NCBI GenBank assembly: GCA_951812785.1
Contig: OX638335.1
Span: 323,630 to 387,629, forward strand
Direction: 5' to 3'
Length of the DNA: 64,000 bases
Origin: an uncultured Gammaproteobacteria bacterium
Lineage (GTDB): Bacteria > Pseudomonadota > Gammaproteobacteria > UBA4575
Each line of letters begins with the position of its first letter. Positions within the stretch are counted from its first letter, which is position 1. The position numbers and the translations under genes are program-made. The notes beneath the pieces are model-generated. The model saw only the letters and a program-made list of their open reading frames with translations. It made no database searches and was not told the origin of the DNA. Positions 9,170 through 17,103 of the stretch are shown here, in pieces.

Positions 9170-11060
9170 GTTGTGATTTCCGATAAGGCTTTAGTCAGTT
9201 ACACTGGAGGCAGTGGTGTGATCCAAATCTCACCGGTTGTGATTTCCGATAAGGCTTTAGTCAGTAGTCAGTTACACTCCAATCACTCTTGAAAAGTTAA
9301 GACGTGCAGTTGTGATTTCCGATAAGGCTTTAGTCAGTTACACTAAGGTGAACTGGGCGGTTTTGTGCAGAGCGGTTGTGATTTCCGATAAGGCTTTAGT
9401 CAGTTACACTCGCGCTAGTACGTGACAACGCGGTTGTGTAGTTGTGATTTCCGATAAGGCTTTAGTCAGTTACACTAAATTGTTTTTGCTTGGCGAAGAC
9501 GGTTTAGTTGTGATTTCCGATAAGGCTTTAGTCAGTTACACTGAAATAATATGAGTTGGGGAGCAATAGGCGGTTGTGATTTCCGATAAGGCTTTAGTCA
9601 GTTACACTTAATCATCGCTATCTTTGTAATCGATATTAGTTGTGATTTCCGATAAGGCTTTAGTCAGTTACACTGACTCAGTAGTCGTGCGCAATATCAG
9701 CTGGGTTGTGATTTCCGATAAGGCTTTAGTCAGTTACACTTGTCATGCCTGGATTCATACATAATTCTTTGTTGTGATTTCCGATAAGGCTTTAGTCAGT
9801 TACACTCAAACAGACAACTGCTGGATCTACAATGATGTTGTGATTTCCGATAAGGCTTTAGTCAGTTACACTAAATTTCCCGTGACGCCGAAACCCTTAA
9901 CAGTTGTGATTTCCGATAAGGCTTTAGTCAGTTACACTGAGTATATAGACGAAAAGCGAGATATAGATGTTGTGATTTCCGATAAGGCTTTAGTCAGTTA
10001 CACTTTGGAGTGTACGATGCAGATGATCCGATCGGTTGTGATTTCCGATAAGGCTTTAGTCAGTTACACTACTGCTGTGCGTTTATCGATCAGACCAGGT
10101 GTTGTGATTTCCGATAAGGCTTTAGTCAGTTACACTTCGGCTATCAGATTACAATAGTCGACGACTGTTGTGATTTCCGATAAGGCTTTAGTCAGTTACA
10201 CTTGAGTAGTCTACACCCTATACATTGTCCACGTTGTGATTTCCGATAAGGCTTTAGTCAGTTACACTTGTGAAATCTTGGTTAAGAGTTGGTGCGGAGT
10301 TGTGATTTCCGATAAGGCTTTAGTCAGTTACACTTGAGTAGTCTACACCCTATACATTGTCCACGTTGTGATTTCCGATAAGGCTTTAGTCAGTTACACT
10401 TGTAAAATCTTGATTAAGTACGGGAGCTGAGTTGTGATTTCCGATAAGGCTTTAGTCAGTTACACTGCCAACGTTAGTGTCAGTGGCCCCAGTACGGTTG
10501 TGATTTCCGATAAGGCTTTAGTCAGTTACACTATCACCGCCTGGCACAATTTCAGGCTCGTAGTTGTGATTTCCGATAAGGCTTTAGTCAGTTACACTAA
10601 AGCGGGATCTACAAGCCGAGTCGGCACGGTTGTGATTTCCGATAAGGCTTTAGTCAGTTACACTTCTAGCGTCTGGTGATACGACATTAAGATAGTTGTG
10701 ATTTCCGATAAGGCTTTAGTCAGTTACACTCGTGCGTCTGGTGATACGACATTTAGATATGTTGTGATTTCCGATAAGGCTTTAGTCAGTTACACTTCAA
10801 AATCAACAGACTCGCAAACAGTCGCAGTTGTGATTTCCGATAAGGCTTTAGTCAGTTACACTCAATCCGCGCGAGATGCAAATTAAGGTAGAGTTGTGAT
10901 TTCCGATAAGGCTTTAGTCAGTTACACTTATTAAGTGATTGCCCAATGGCCATAATTTGTTGTGATTTCCGATAAGGCTTTAGTCAGTTACACTACATTA
11001 CCGTTCGTGCCGTCGTTACTTGTCGTTGTGATTTCCGATAAGGCTTTAGTCAGTTACACT
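9170..11060 (+). CRISPR. Type II-C CRISPR array, 29 repeats and 28 spacers
   Basis: 36-bp repeats begin GTTGTGATTTCC and end GTCAGTTACACT, spaced every 66 bp with 30-bp spacers throughout. All copies look identical except the second (9236-9278), which carries a 7-bp tandem duplication (AGTCAGT). Spacers 10203-10232 and 10335-10364 are identical, and two other pairs are near-matches. The tracrRNA anti-repeat shows that crRNAs are read from the plus strand, toward cas2, opposite to the cas genes. Repeats end in TACACT, a possible -10 element placed as in Neisseria repeats that carry their own promoters. The array starts directly inside TonB receptor coding sequence with no obvious leader. A weak GGGTT/AACCC hairpin (11062-11076) follows the last repeat. 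Confidence 0.99.
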
Positions 11061-11097
11061 TGGGTTCTAATAACCCTTTGTATGAAAAAGAGTTTTT

Positions 11098-11120
11098 CAG
11101 TTTTTTCTCAAAAAAAACTG
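11098..11120. terminator. AT hairpin at the cas2 stop
   Basis: CAGTTTTTT and AAAAAACTG arms form a perfect stem around CTC and span the cas2 stop codon. It lies between the convergent array and cas operon and could end transcription on either strand, but the stem is AT-rich and weak. Confidence 0.35.
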
Positions 11121-11440
11121 ATTTGTTCTGGTGCTGTTTCTGTAGGTGTGCGAATTTTTCCATAGAATATCTGGATGCGGGAAAACTGTTTGTCTGTGAT
11201 GGTCATTATACGGACTTCACCATCTGGCGGTAGCCAGTGTTTGATCCGTTTTGTGTGTACTTGTGCATTTTCATCGCTAGCACAGTGTCTGATGTAGACA
11301 GAATATTGCATCATCATGAAACCTTCGTCTAATAGGTTCTTTCTGAATACGCTGTATTCCTTGCGAGCTTGTTTTGTATTGGTAGGCAAATCAAAAAGTA
11401 CAACCACCCACATAGTTTGATAACCCCCAAACGTTGTCAT
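11108..11440 (-). CDS. cas2: CRISPR-associated endoribonuclease Cas2
   Basis: 110 residues (101 from the internal Met). MWVVVLFDLPTNT is the first strand of the Cas2 ferredoxin fold with its conserved Asp. The middle EGFMMMQYSVYIR and GEVRIMTITDKQF match type II Cas2 proteins. Cas2 forms the spacer integration complex with Cas1. The ATG at 11440 overlaps the cas1 stop (ATGA); the start at 11413 (MWVVV) is an alternative because Cas2 usually begins there and GGGGG lies upstream. Confidence 0.95.
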   Translation of the reverse strand: MTTFGGYQTMWVVVLFDLPTNTKQARKEYSVFRKNLLDEGFMMMQYSVYIRHCASDENAQVHTKRIKHWLPPDGEVRIMTITDKQFSRIQIFYGKIRTPTETAPEQISFF

Positions 11441-12336
11441 ATCAATTCAATAAATGGAATTTGCAGTTGTTGTTCTTCACCTTGTAACACGCGCTTGAAA
11501 CTGGCAGTGTATTCATGCAGGGCTACCATTAGCGGTAGTTGGCGCTGATTCATTAATACGCTAGCACTTACCAGCTCTAGAAGTATTTTTTTACTTTCTT
11601 GGTTTATCTCTAATTCTGATTGTTTGAAATTTTGCAGATAAGTTTGCACTTGCCAGTCGACCATAGGGCGTAGTGGTTCCATTAAGTCATCAGATAAACA
11701 AAAAGCGTTGTATTGATTGGTGTGATGTATTCCCAGGGCGGGGTGTAAGCCTGCGGCGCAAATCGCACGTGCCACACTGGCGCGAATAATGGCATAACCA
11801 TAATTAAGAAAGGCGTTTACTCCGGTCTCATCAGGGTTGCGACGAAATTGTTTATCAAAGAGTTTGCGCCAGTAGTATTGTGCGGCTTGTGCCTCTTTGT
11901 TATCTGTATCGTCACTTTTTACTCGTTTTGCCATAGTAAATAAGGCTTGAGCCTCTTGTTCTGAGTATAGTGCAAGTACTCTGGCCTGTGCTTCTATTTT
12001 GGCTTGCACGATCTGTTGCCAGACACGTTTTTTTATTGGCAATTTAGCGGTCATTTGGGCTTTCAGGACAGCGCTATGCGTCGTATTGTTGTCTAAAGGT
12101 AGTGTATAGGCGCAGGGCATATAACGATGATCACAATGAATGATGGCGGCTTTGTTTTCAATCAGGCGGGTGGTAACAGAACTAGTGAGGATGATCTCTC
12201 TATGACTTAGTAGCAAGATGCCAATGTCCTCAATGGGTGCAGTGCCAACCTGTTTGCCTCCTTGCTCAATGCAAAGCTGATTTTGTTTGATTTTGAGATA
12301 GCTGGGATGGTTGATTTCAATGATCCGTTTGATCAT
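11437..12336 (-). CDS. cas1: CRISPR-associated integrase Cas1, type II
   Basis: 299 residues, the normal length for type II Cas1. Features include the N-terminal beta domain (IIEINHPSYLKIKQNQLCIE), the helical domain with NYGYAIIRASVARAICAAGLHPALGIHH around residues 175-205, and MEPLRPMVDW. The conserved His of LGIHH and the acidic residues after it form the metal site that joins new spacers to the array. It overlaps cas9 and cas2 by four bases each, so the three are one translationally coupled operon with no Cas4 or Csn2, which defines subtype II-C. Confidence 0.97.
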   Translation of the reverse strand: MIKRIIEINHPSYLKIKQNQLCIEQGGKQVGTAPIEDIGILLLSHREIILTSSVTTRLIENKAAIIHCDHRYMPCAYTLPLDNNTTHSAVLKAQMTAKLPIKKRVWQQIVQAKIEAQARVLALYSEQEAQALFTMAKRVKSDDTDNKEAQAAQYYWRKLFDKQFRRNPDETGVNAFLNYGYAIIRASVARAICAAGLHPALGIHHTNQYNAFCLSDDLMEPLRPMVDWQVQTYLQNFKQSELEINQESKKILLELVSASVLMNQRQLPLMVALHEYTASFKRVLQGEEQQLQIPFIELI

Positions 12337-15300
12337 TTTATAACATTAATAATACCGGAATTAATTTTACGCATATCAAAATTATTTATTAATACGTTGA
12401 TAGATTTTAATAACTGCTCTTTTTCGTTGTCTAATTTTGCCGCAGTATTTAGTCTTAAGCCTAAGATATTCTCATTAGGTTGAAATTTTTGCACCCTGTA
12501 AAATTCTTTTACTCCTTCCACTTCTACACTTACCATATCGTTTATGCATAGCACCATGTGTAGTGCCCACTCTTTGCCATGTTCGGTTTGTACATAACTT
12601 TTATCTCCTCGACGTAAACGTTGTGCCGCTTCCCATGTGGTGACAAAATTAGACTTATATTTGAAATTACCTTTTTTATCAGGCTGAGTAGATTTTAAGA
12701 TTTCCACATGATGATTATTGCCGAAGGGATAGTATTTGTAAGGTTTCCCTTGAGTGTTTTTTATAGGTAGAAACGAGTTTTCATTAAATTTTTTAGAAGC
12801 AATAATTCTTACGTGGCGTACACGCCCCTGATTGGGTAAGAAGTAAAATGGGTGTTCATTTGAGAAAGCGACTTTGGGTTTGCCTTCATATTTTTCAAGA
12901 TGTTCGTATAGTTTTTTCTTTAGTGTAGGGTCAGCGACTTTAGCTATTTGCTTTTCTGTAAAATCACCATTTAATGGCTTTCGGTAGACGACTTTTTGTT
13001 GATTTTTTTCAGAATGTTGTTGTACGCTATAAGCGGTTTGTTCATGCAGTGCGCCGGCGATACGACGGCGCGGGGCATGGGAGATAATGACATTATCTAG
13101 CAATGAACTCACATCTAATCTAAAGCTGTTCCAAGGAGCATCAAGATTTAAAGCAATACTGCTTGCATCATCTTTATATTTTGCTTGTGTGCTGATTCTT
13201 TGATAGAGGCTACGATCTGTTAAAGCGATAACGATAGCGTCGATTAAATGATGTCGATGATCGCTACGGTCTTTTATGTCATTGGGACTAATAATAGTGT
13301 TTAATCCCCATTCATGTCTAAGCCATGCAGTAAAATTTCCTTTGCTGATACTGACAGCTTTATATGCCGTGTTTGTATCATATAGCTGTTTGACATAATG
13401 CAATACTTCGCGTGATAAGTAGCGTGTATCACTTAACTGGCTATTTAAAAAATCATCATTTTTAAGTTCTTGAATATAAAAAGCGTTGCGCTTTTGGTTG
13501 TTTTTAAATGCACGGATGGATTGTTTAATATTTTCATATTGTTTGGTGTCATGCCAGGCTTCGTAAGGGGTACGGTTACCTTTGTCACGATTGGTTTCTG
13601 CAAAGCATACGACTTTATTAACAAAACTATCGTTGAGTGTGCGACTAAATGGCAGGATGTGATCTATTTCAATGTCTGCACTAAATAATTGGGTAAGAGA
13701 TATACTTTTGTTGCTGTAAACACATATTTCATCTGCTTCTTTCCATAACCGATATTTAATTAAATCGGCTCTGGAAGGATAGTGAGATAACCTAAGGTGA
13801 GGGTTTTTATTGCGAATATTTTCATATTGTTCTCTTGCCTGATCATTAGCTTTTTCATTAATTTTTTGTTGTTTTTGGTATTTTTCCTTTTGTGCCTTAG
13901 ACATTTTAATGTCACGAGCCATTTCAATTCGAATAGCGTCAGGTTTACCATATTTATGAATGATTGCATTTATTACTTTGCGTGTTTCGCACAAAGCACG
14001 ATGTACAACAGGGTTTGGGATATGTGGAGGTAAGCTTAACTGACTCAATGCCTGACTTTCTTCTTGTCCATTGTCATAACCTGCATCAACTTTAGCTTTG
14101 CTTAATTCCATTCCTTGTTGCATGTAAGAAAGTAATTTATTAGTCGCTTTGGTAGATAGATTCGCTATGCCTTGTTCCAGATCAGAAGTCGCGAGCTTGA
14201 TGGCTTGTTGAGCGGATAATTTCCAATGGTCAACCAATCTGTTTTTTAGACCTCGTTTATCACTAATAGTGATGAGGTCTTCTGCTAGTTGGTGTCGTTG
14301 TTCCCCAGAAAAGTTGTTCCACTGTTCACCTATGATTTTGTAAATAGTGCACGCTGTGAGGCAGCCTGTAATATGTTTTTTACTTTCTTCTAAGTTAAAG
14401 TGAACAGTTTTATCAAAGCCAAGTTTCTTTCTAATGGCAGCCCAGCTAAGTGTTTTTTGCTGTTCTAAAATTGAAGCAAGAAGTTGTTTGTCTTCTAAGT
14501 TTAATACTTGGTATTCCCCTGTTAAACGATTGATATACGCTAGGTTATTCAAATCTTGCCAATAACGGTAACGTTGTACATTAGGCCAGGCTTTTCTAGC
14601 TCTGGGACGTTGTCTTTCTAATGAGCAACGACCGAGGCGGTCGGCAGCTAGTTTTAGTGGTCTTTGTTTGAATAATAGTTTTTCGATTTCTTTTTTAAAA
14701 TCTTCATCTTTAACGACGGAGTGATGATTTGATTGTGCTTGCCAAATCAGTTGCAGTTCTTGTTGGTACATTTTGCGTTCAGTGTGGCGTGCCCGTTTGC
14801 GCTCTTCAAGAGGTAATTGAGCTAAATATTCTCCTAGTGTTCTTGCATTGCTCTCTTTAATTTGTTGGTATAAGTCAGCAATTTCTGCTTTCATACCTTT
14901 TTCTTCTTTTGCCTGTTCTTCAGAAAGGGTGATGTCCTCGTTAGACTCCAATGCTTGTTCAGCTTGTATTTCAAGAAAGTCAGGGTCGTCAATTAGGGTT
15001 CCCCATAAAGTTTTTCGATTGCTTTGAAACCCACGGCGAGATGCCATGTGCAGAATAATACGGCCATACTCATATGGCGTTAGACTTTTATCTAGTGCTT
15101 TACGCCGAAGCTCATAGGGGTCGCCAATGCGATTTAATAAGAATTCGGGAGAAGTATTATTTTGTAGTTCATGGGGCAGTAGTTTTTTGGAAACCAGAAA
15201 ATTGAGAGTTCGTTGCTTTCGGCGTCTTCGTCTTTGGATTACCCGTCGTGCCAGACGAGCGTTTCGTCTTGCCTGATTTTTTGGTGTGGGTGTTTTATCT

Positions 15301-15431
15301 TCAACAGATTTGGTGAAGATGCGTACACCGCCATCAATGATTTTGTCAGGCGAGGTATTGATTTCTTCGATAAGTGCCCAGCCAATTGAGTTGGTGCCAA
15401 GATCTAGCCCTAGAATTTTCTTACTTTTCAA
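12333..15431 (-). CDS. cas9: Cas9 endonuclease, compact type II-C
   Basis: 1032 residues, in the small II-C size class. RuvC-I is ILGLDLGTNSIGWALI at residues 5-20. The Arg-rich bridge helix (RRNARLARRVIQRRRRRKQR) is near 55-80. RuvC-II (IRIEMARDI) is near 497, the HNH core (IEIDHILPFS ... NRDKGNRTP) near 585-620 and RuvC-III (HHLIDAIVIAL) near 732. The C-terminal wedge/PAM-interacting part follows. All catalytic landmarks are intact, so the protein should be active. It uses the tracrRNA encoded just upstream on the opposite strand and spacers from the array behind cas2. The PAM cannot be read from this sequence. Confidence 0.98.
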   Translation of the reverse strand: MKSKKILGLDLGTNSIGWALIEEINTSPDKIIDGGVRIFTKSVEDKTPTPKNQARRNARLARRVIQRRRRRKQRTLNFLVSKKLLPHELQNNTSPEFLLNRIGDPYELRRKALDKSLTPYEYGRIILHMASRRGFQSNRKTLWGTLIDDPDFLEIQAEQALESNEDITLSEEQAKEEKGMKAEIADLYQQIKESNARTLGEYLAQLPLEERKRARHTERKMYQQELQLIWQAQSNHHSVVKDEDFKKEIEKLLFKQRPLKLAADRLGRCSLERQRPRARKAWPNVQRYRYWQDLNNLAYINRLTGEYQVLNLEDKQLLASILEQQKTLSWAAIRKKLGFDKTVHFNLEESKKHITGCLTACTIYKIIGEQWNNFSGEQRHQLAEDLITISDKRGLKNRLVDHWKLSAQQAIKLATSDLEQGIANLSTKATNKLLSYMQQGMELSKAKVDAGYDNGQEESQALSQLSLPPHIPNPVVHRALCETRKVINAIIHKYGKPDAIRIEMARDIKMSKAQKEKYQKQQKINEKANDQAREQYENIRNKNPHLRLSHYPSRADLIKYRLWKEADEICVYSNKSISLTQLFSADIEIDHILPFSRTLNDSFVNKVVCFAETNRDKGNRTPYEAWHDTKQYENIKQSIRAFKNNQKRNAFYIQELKNDDFLNSQLSDTRYLSREVLHYVKQLYDTNTAYKAVSISKGNFTAWLRHEWGLNTIISPNDIKDRSDHRHHLIDAIVIALTDRSLYQRISTQAKYKDDASSIALNLDAPWNSFRLDVSSLLDNVIISHAPRRRIAGALHEQTAYSVQQHSEKNQQKVVYRKPLNGDFTEKQIAKVADPTLKKKLYEHLEKYEGKPKVAFSNEHPFYFLPNQGRVRHVRIIASKKFNENSFLPIKNTQGKPYKYYPFGNNHHVEILKSTQPDKKGNFKYKSNFVTTWEAAQRLRRGDKSYVQTEHGKEWALHMVLCINDMVSVEVEGVKEFYRVQKFQPNENILGLRLNTAAKLDNEKEQLLKSINVLINNFDMRKINSGIINVIK

Positions 15432-15490
15432 TTAAGCCTTCCTGATATTTTTATTGATTTCTCTAGTAGTTTATAACAGAATAGTACTGT

Positions 15491-15610
15491 TAGTGTAACT
15501 GACTAAAGCCTGTTAAGTGACTTTTTAGAAATCATAACAAGAAGTTTATACTTCGCAGGATAGCCTTCTAAGGCACCAAAAGCCTCTGCCTCCGGCAGGG
15601 GCTGTTTTTT
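15491..15610 (+). ncRNA. tracrRNA of the type II-C system
   Basis: Starting at 15492, AGTGTAACTGACTAAAGCC is an exact reverse complement of the last 19 bases of the CRISPR repeat. After a 17-18 base bulge, AAATCATAAC (15529-15538) pairs with the first ten repeat bases, with one G-U pair. Downstream hairpins are GAAGT/ACTTC (15541-15554) and GCCTT/AAGGC (15563-15574), then a strong terminator. It reads away from cas9 in the 304-bp gap between cas9 and dgkA. TATAAC at 15472 may be the -10 box; no convincing -35 is visible, so the exact 5' end is uncertain. Confidence 0.93.
15581..15610 (+). terminator. Rho-independent terminator of the tracrRNA
   Basis: AGCCTCTGCC and GGCAGGGGCT pair (one G-U) around a TCC loop and are followed at once by TGTTTTTT. 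This is the textbook stem plus U-run and fixes the tracrRNA 3' end. Confidence 0.93.
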
Positions 15611-15735
15611 ATTATGACCTAAAAATTTTTGTGGAAGAGATTAAAATTCAGTTTGTTAAGGTTGCTCTTCTAGTACGATCTGATGTGGTTATCGGTTAGT
15701 GAATCAGGGTCATTCCCGTTAGTTATAAAAATTTC

Positions 15736-16149
15736 TTAAGGGTTGATCCTATGGTGAGTATTGGCCAGAACAATTAAAAAACGAAACGGTCTAAGGTAGA
15801 CCAGACTCCATACGCTGATAATTAGCATGTTACATAAGAACACAGCAGCAGAACCTGCATCTTTAGCAAGGCCAGATAATTCATGACGTTCAAGTCCAAC
15901 TCGATCTACGGCATGCTCAATGCCAGTGTTGAGTAGCTCTACAATTAGTACTAGAAATAAAGGGATGATTAAAATTGCTGTTTGAGTAAGTGTCTCCCCT
16001 AAGAAGAAGGCGGCGAGGAATAAAATAATCCCTGACAGAATTTCTTCACGAAAAGCGGCTTCGCTTCTCCATGTGGCGACTATCCCGCTCCAAGAAAAAA
16101 CAACAGCATTGATGATACGTTTAAGGCCAAAAGTAGGCTGGCTAGGCAT
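15736..16149 (-). CDS. dgkA: Diacylglycerol kinase
   Basis: 137 residues, a three-helix inner-membrane lipid kinase that recycles diacylglycerol to phosphatidic acid. Conserved DgkA elements are present: WRSEAAFREE (amphipathic helix), VELLNTGIEHAVDR (catalytic Glu and Asn) and LAKDAGSAAVFL (catalytic Asp). It is slightly longer than the about 122-residue family norm because of a short C-terminal tail after the third helix. It lies three bases downstream of mtdA on the same strand, so it may be cotranscribed with it, though no functional link is known. Confidence 0.93.
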   Translation of the reverse strand: MPSQPTFGLKRIINAVVFSWSGIVATWRSEAAFREEILSGIILFLAAFFLGETLTQTAILIIPLFLVLIVELLNTGIEHAVDRVGLERHELSGLAKDAGSAAVFLCNMLIISVWSLVYLRPFRFLIVLANTHHRINP

Positions 16150-16152
16150 GGA

Positions 16153-17010
16153 TTAAACTAATGATTGGGCGATTAAAGAAGCTTCTTCAGCGTCAATGAC
16201 AAGAGTGTTGCTTTCAAATAAACGAGCAATACAAGCGCGATGCAATTTGAGTTTGAGTGCGCCAATGCCTATTCCACCAAAAATACGTTTGCCAAATCTT
16301 TCTTCGTTATTGTCCATCATGTCGATGCCTTCAAAACCAGGTATACGTCCAGTGCCTACATCAGCAAGTACTTCTAAGTCGGGATGGTTTTGCCATTGTT
16401 CAGCACGTAATAGCTGAATGCCTGATTTACCTGCACCAAAAACGATTTGTGCGTTGTCTAATGCGTTAGCAATGGAGTTGTCATCGGCAGCTACCATGGG
16501 TTCTAGTTTCACACCAAACTCTCTATCCATCAATTCACAAGAATGTTCTGATCGTTCTAATTGGCGTGATGTTAATCGTACGTTTGCTCCTTTCATTGCA
16601 AGCATTACGGCTGCGCGTTGTCCGACTGGGCCGGTGCCGGCTAATACAACCGCAGTTTTACCTTTTACATCAATGCTATTGGAAATTAATGCAACACCTG
16701 CTGCCGCAGTGGTATTACATCCATTACTGTCTAGCATTATAGAAACTCGAAAGTTACTAAAAAAAAGATTTTGTACAGTGGTAAATAATTCTTGTCCAGA
16801 AGCTAAATCACTACCCCCAATGAAAATAGCAGTATTTTTTTTATGCTTCGGTGCACGTGTATAAATTGCACCTTCTACTAGTGGCAGACAATTCTTAGGT
16901 GTAATTCCTCCGAGCTGAGTAACATTGTCGGCACCACCGTCATAGGCGACGACGGAATCAAATACACTAGGAATTGCATCTGTATCAAATTGATATAGTA
17001 ATTTTTTCAT
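16153..17010 (-). CDS. mtdA: NADP-dependent methylene-tetrahydrofolate dehydrogenase MtdA
   Basis: 285 residues. The N-terminus KKLLYQFDTDAIPSVFDSVV and the following YDGGADNV are characteristic of MtdA/MtdB. MLDSNGCNTTAAAGV, the Rossmann loop VVLAGTGPVGQRAAVMLA and the C-terminal LKLKLHRACIARLFES follow the MtdA of serine-cycle methylotrophs closely. MtdA oxidises or reduces methylene-H4F/methenyl-H4F and feeds the serine cycle. MtdB is the H4MPT-specific relative; the LHRACIAKLF-type ending and the neighbouring serine cycle genes favour MtdA. No fch gene adjoins it, unlike in Methylobacterium. It follows ppc after a 93-bp gap. Confidence 0.9.
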   Translation of the reverse strand: MKKLLYQFDTDAIPSVFDSVVAYDGGADNVTQLGGITPKNCLPLVEGAIYTRAPKHKKNTAIFIGGSDLASGQELFTTVQNLFFSNFRVSIMLDSNGCNTTAAAGVALISNSIDVKGKTAVVLAGTGPVGQRAAVMLAMKGANVRLTSRQLERSEHSCELMDREFGVKLEPMVAADDNSIANALDNAQIVFGAGKSGIQLLRAEQWQNHPDLEVLADVGTGRIPGFEGIDMMDNNEERFGKRIFGGIGIGALKLKLHRACIARLFESNTLVIDAEEASLIAQSLV

Positions 17011-17103
17011 AATCTAATCTATAGTTTTTAAATTTACATTATGTAATTTTAAGCGCATCTTTCATTGAAGTAAGAGAGTGCGCTAATGCTTAAATATTTT
17101 GGA

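Noticed and set aside
9170-11060. Spacers targeting genes in this window
   Set aside because: I saw no obvious match by eye, but an alignment search would be needed to exclude it.
9774-11165. Open frames with repeated ISDKALVSYT peptide on the plus strand
   Set aside because: They are translations of the CRISPR repeat and its 30-bp spacers (66 bp is a multiple of three), not a repeat protein.
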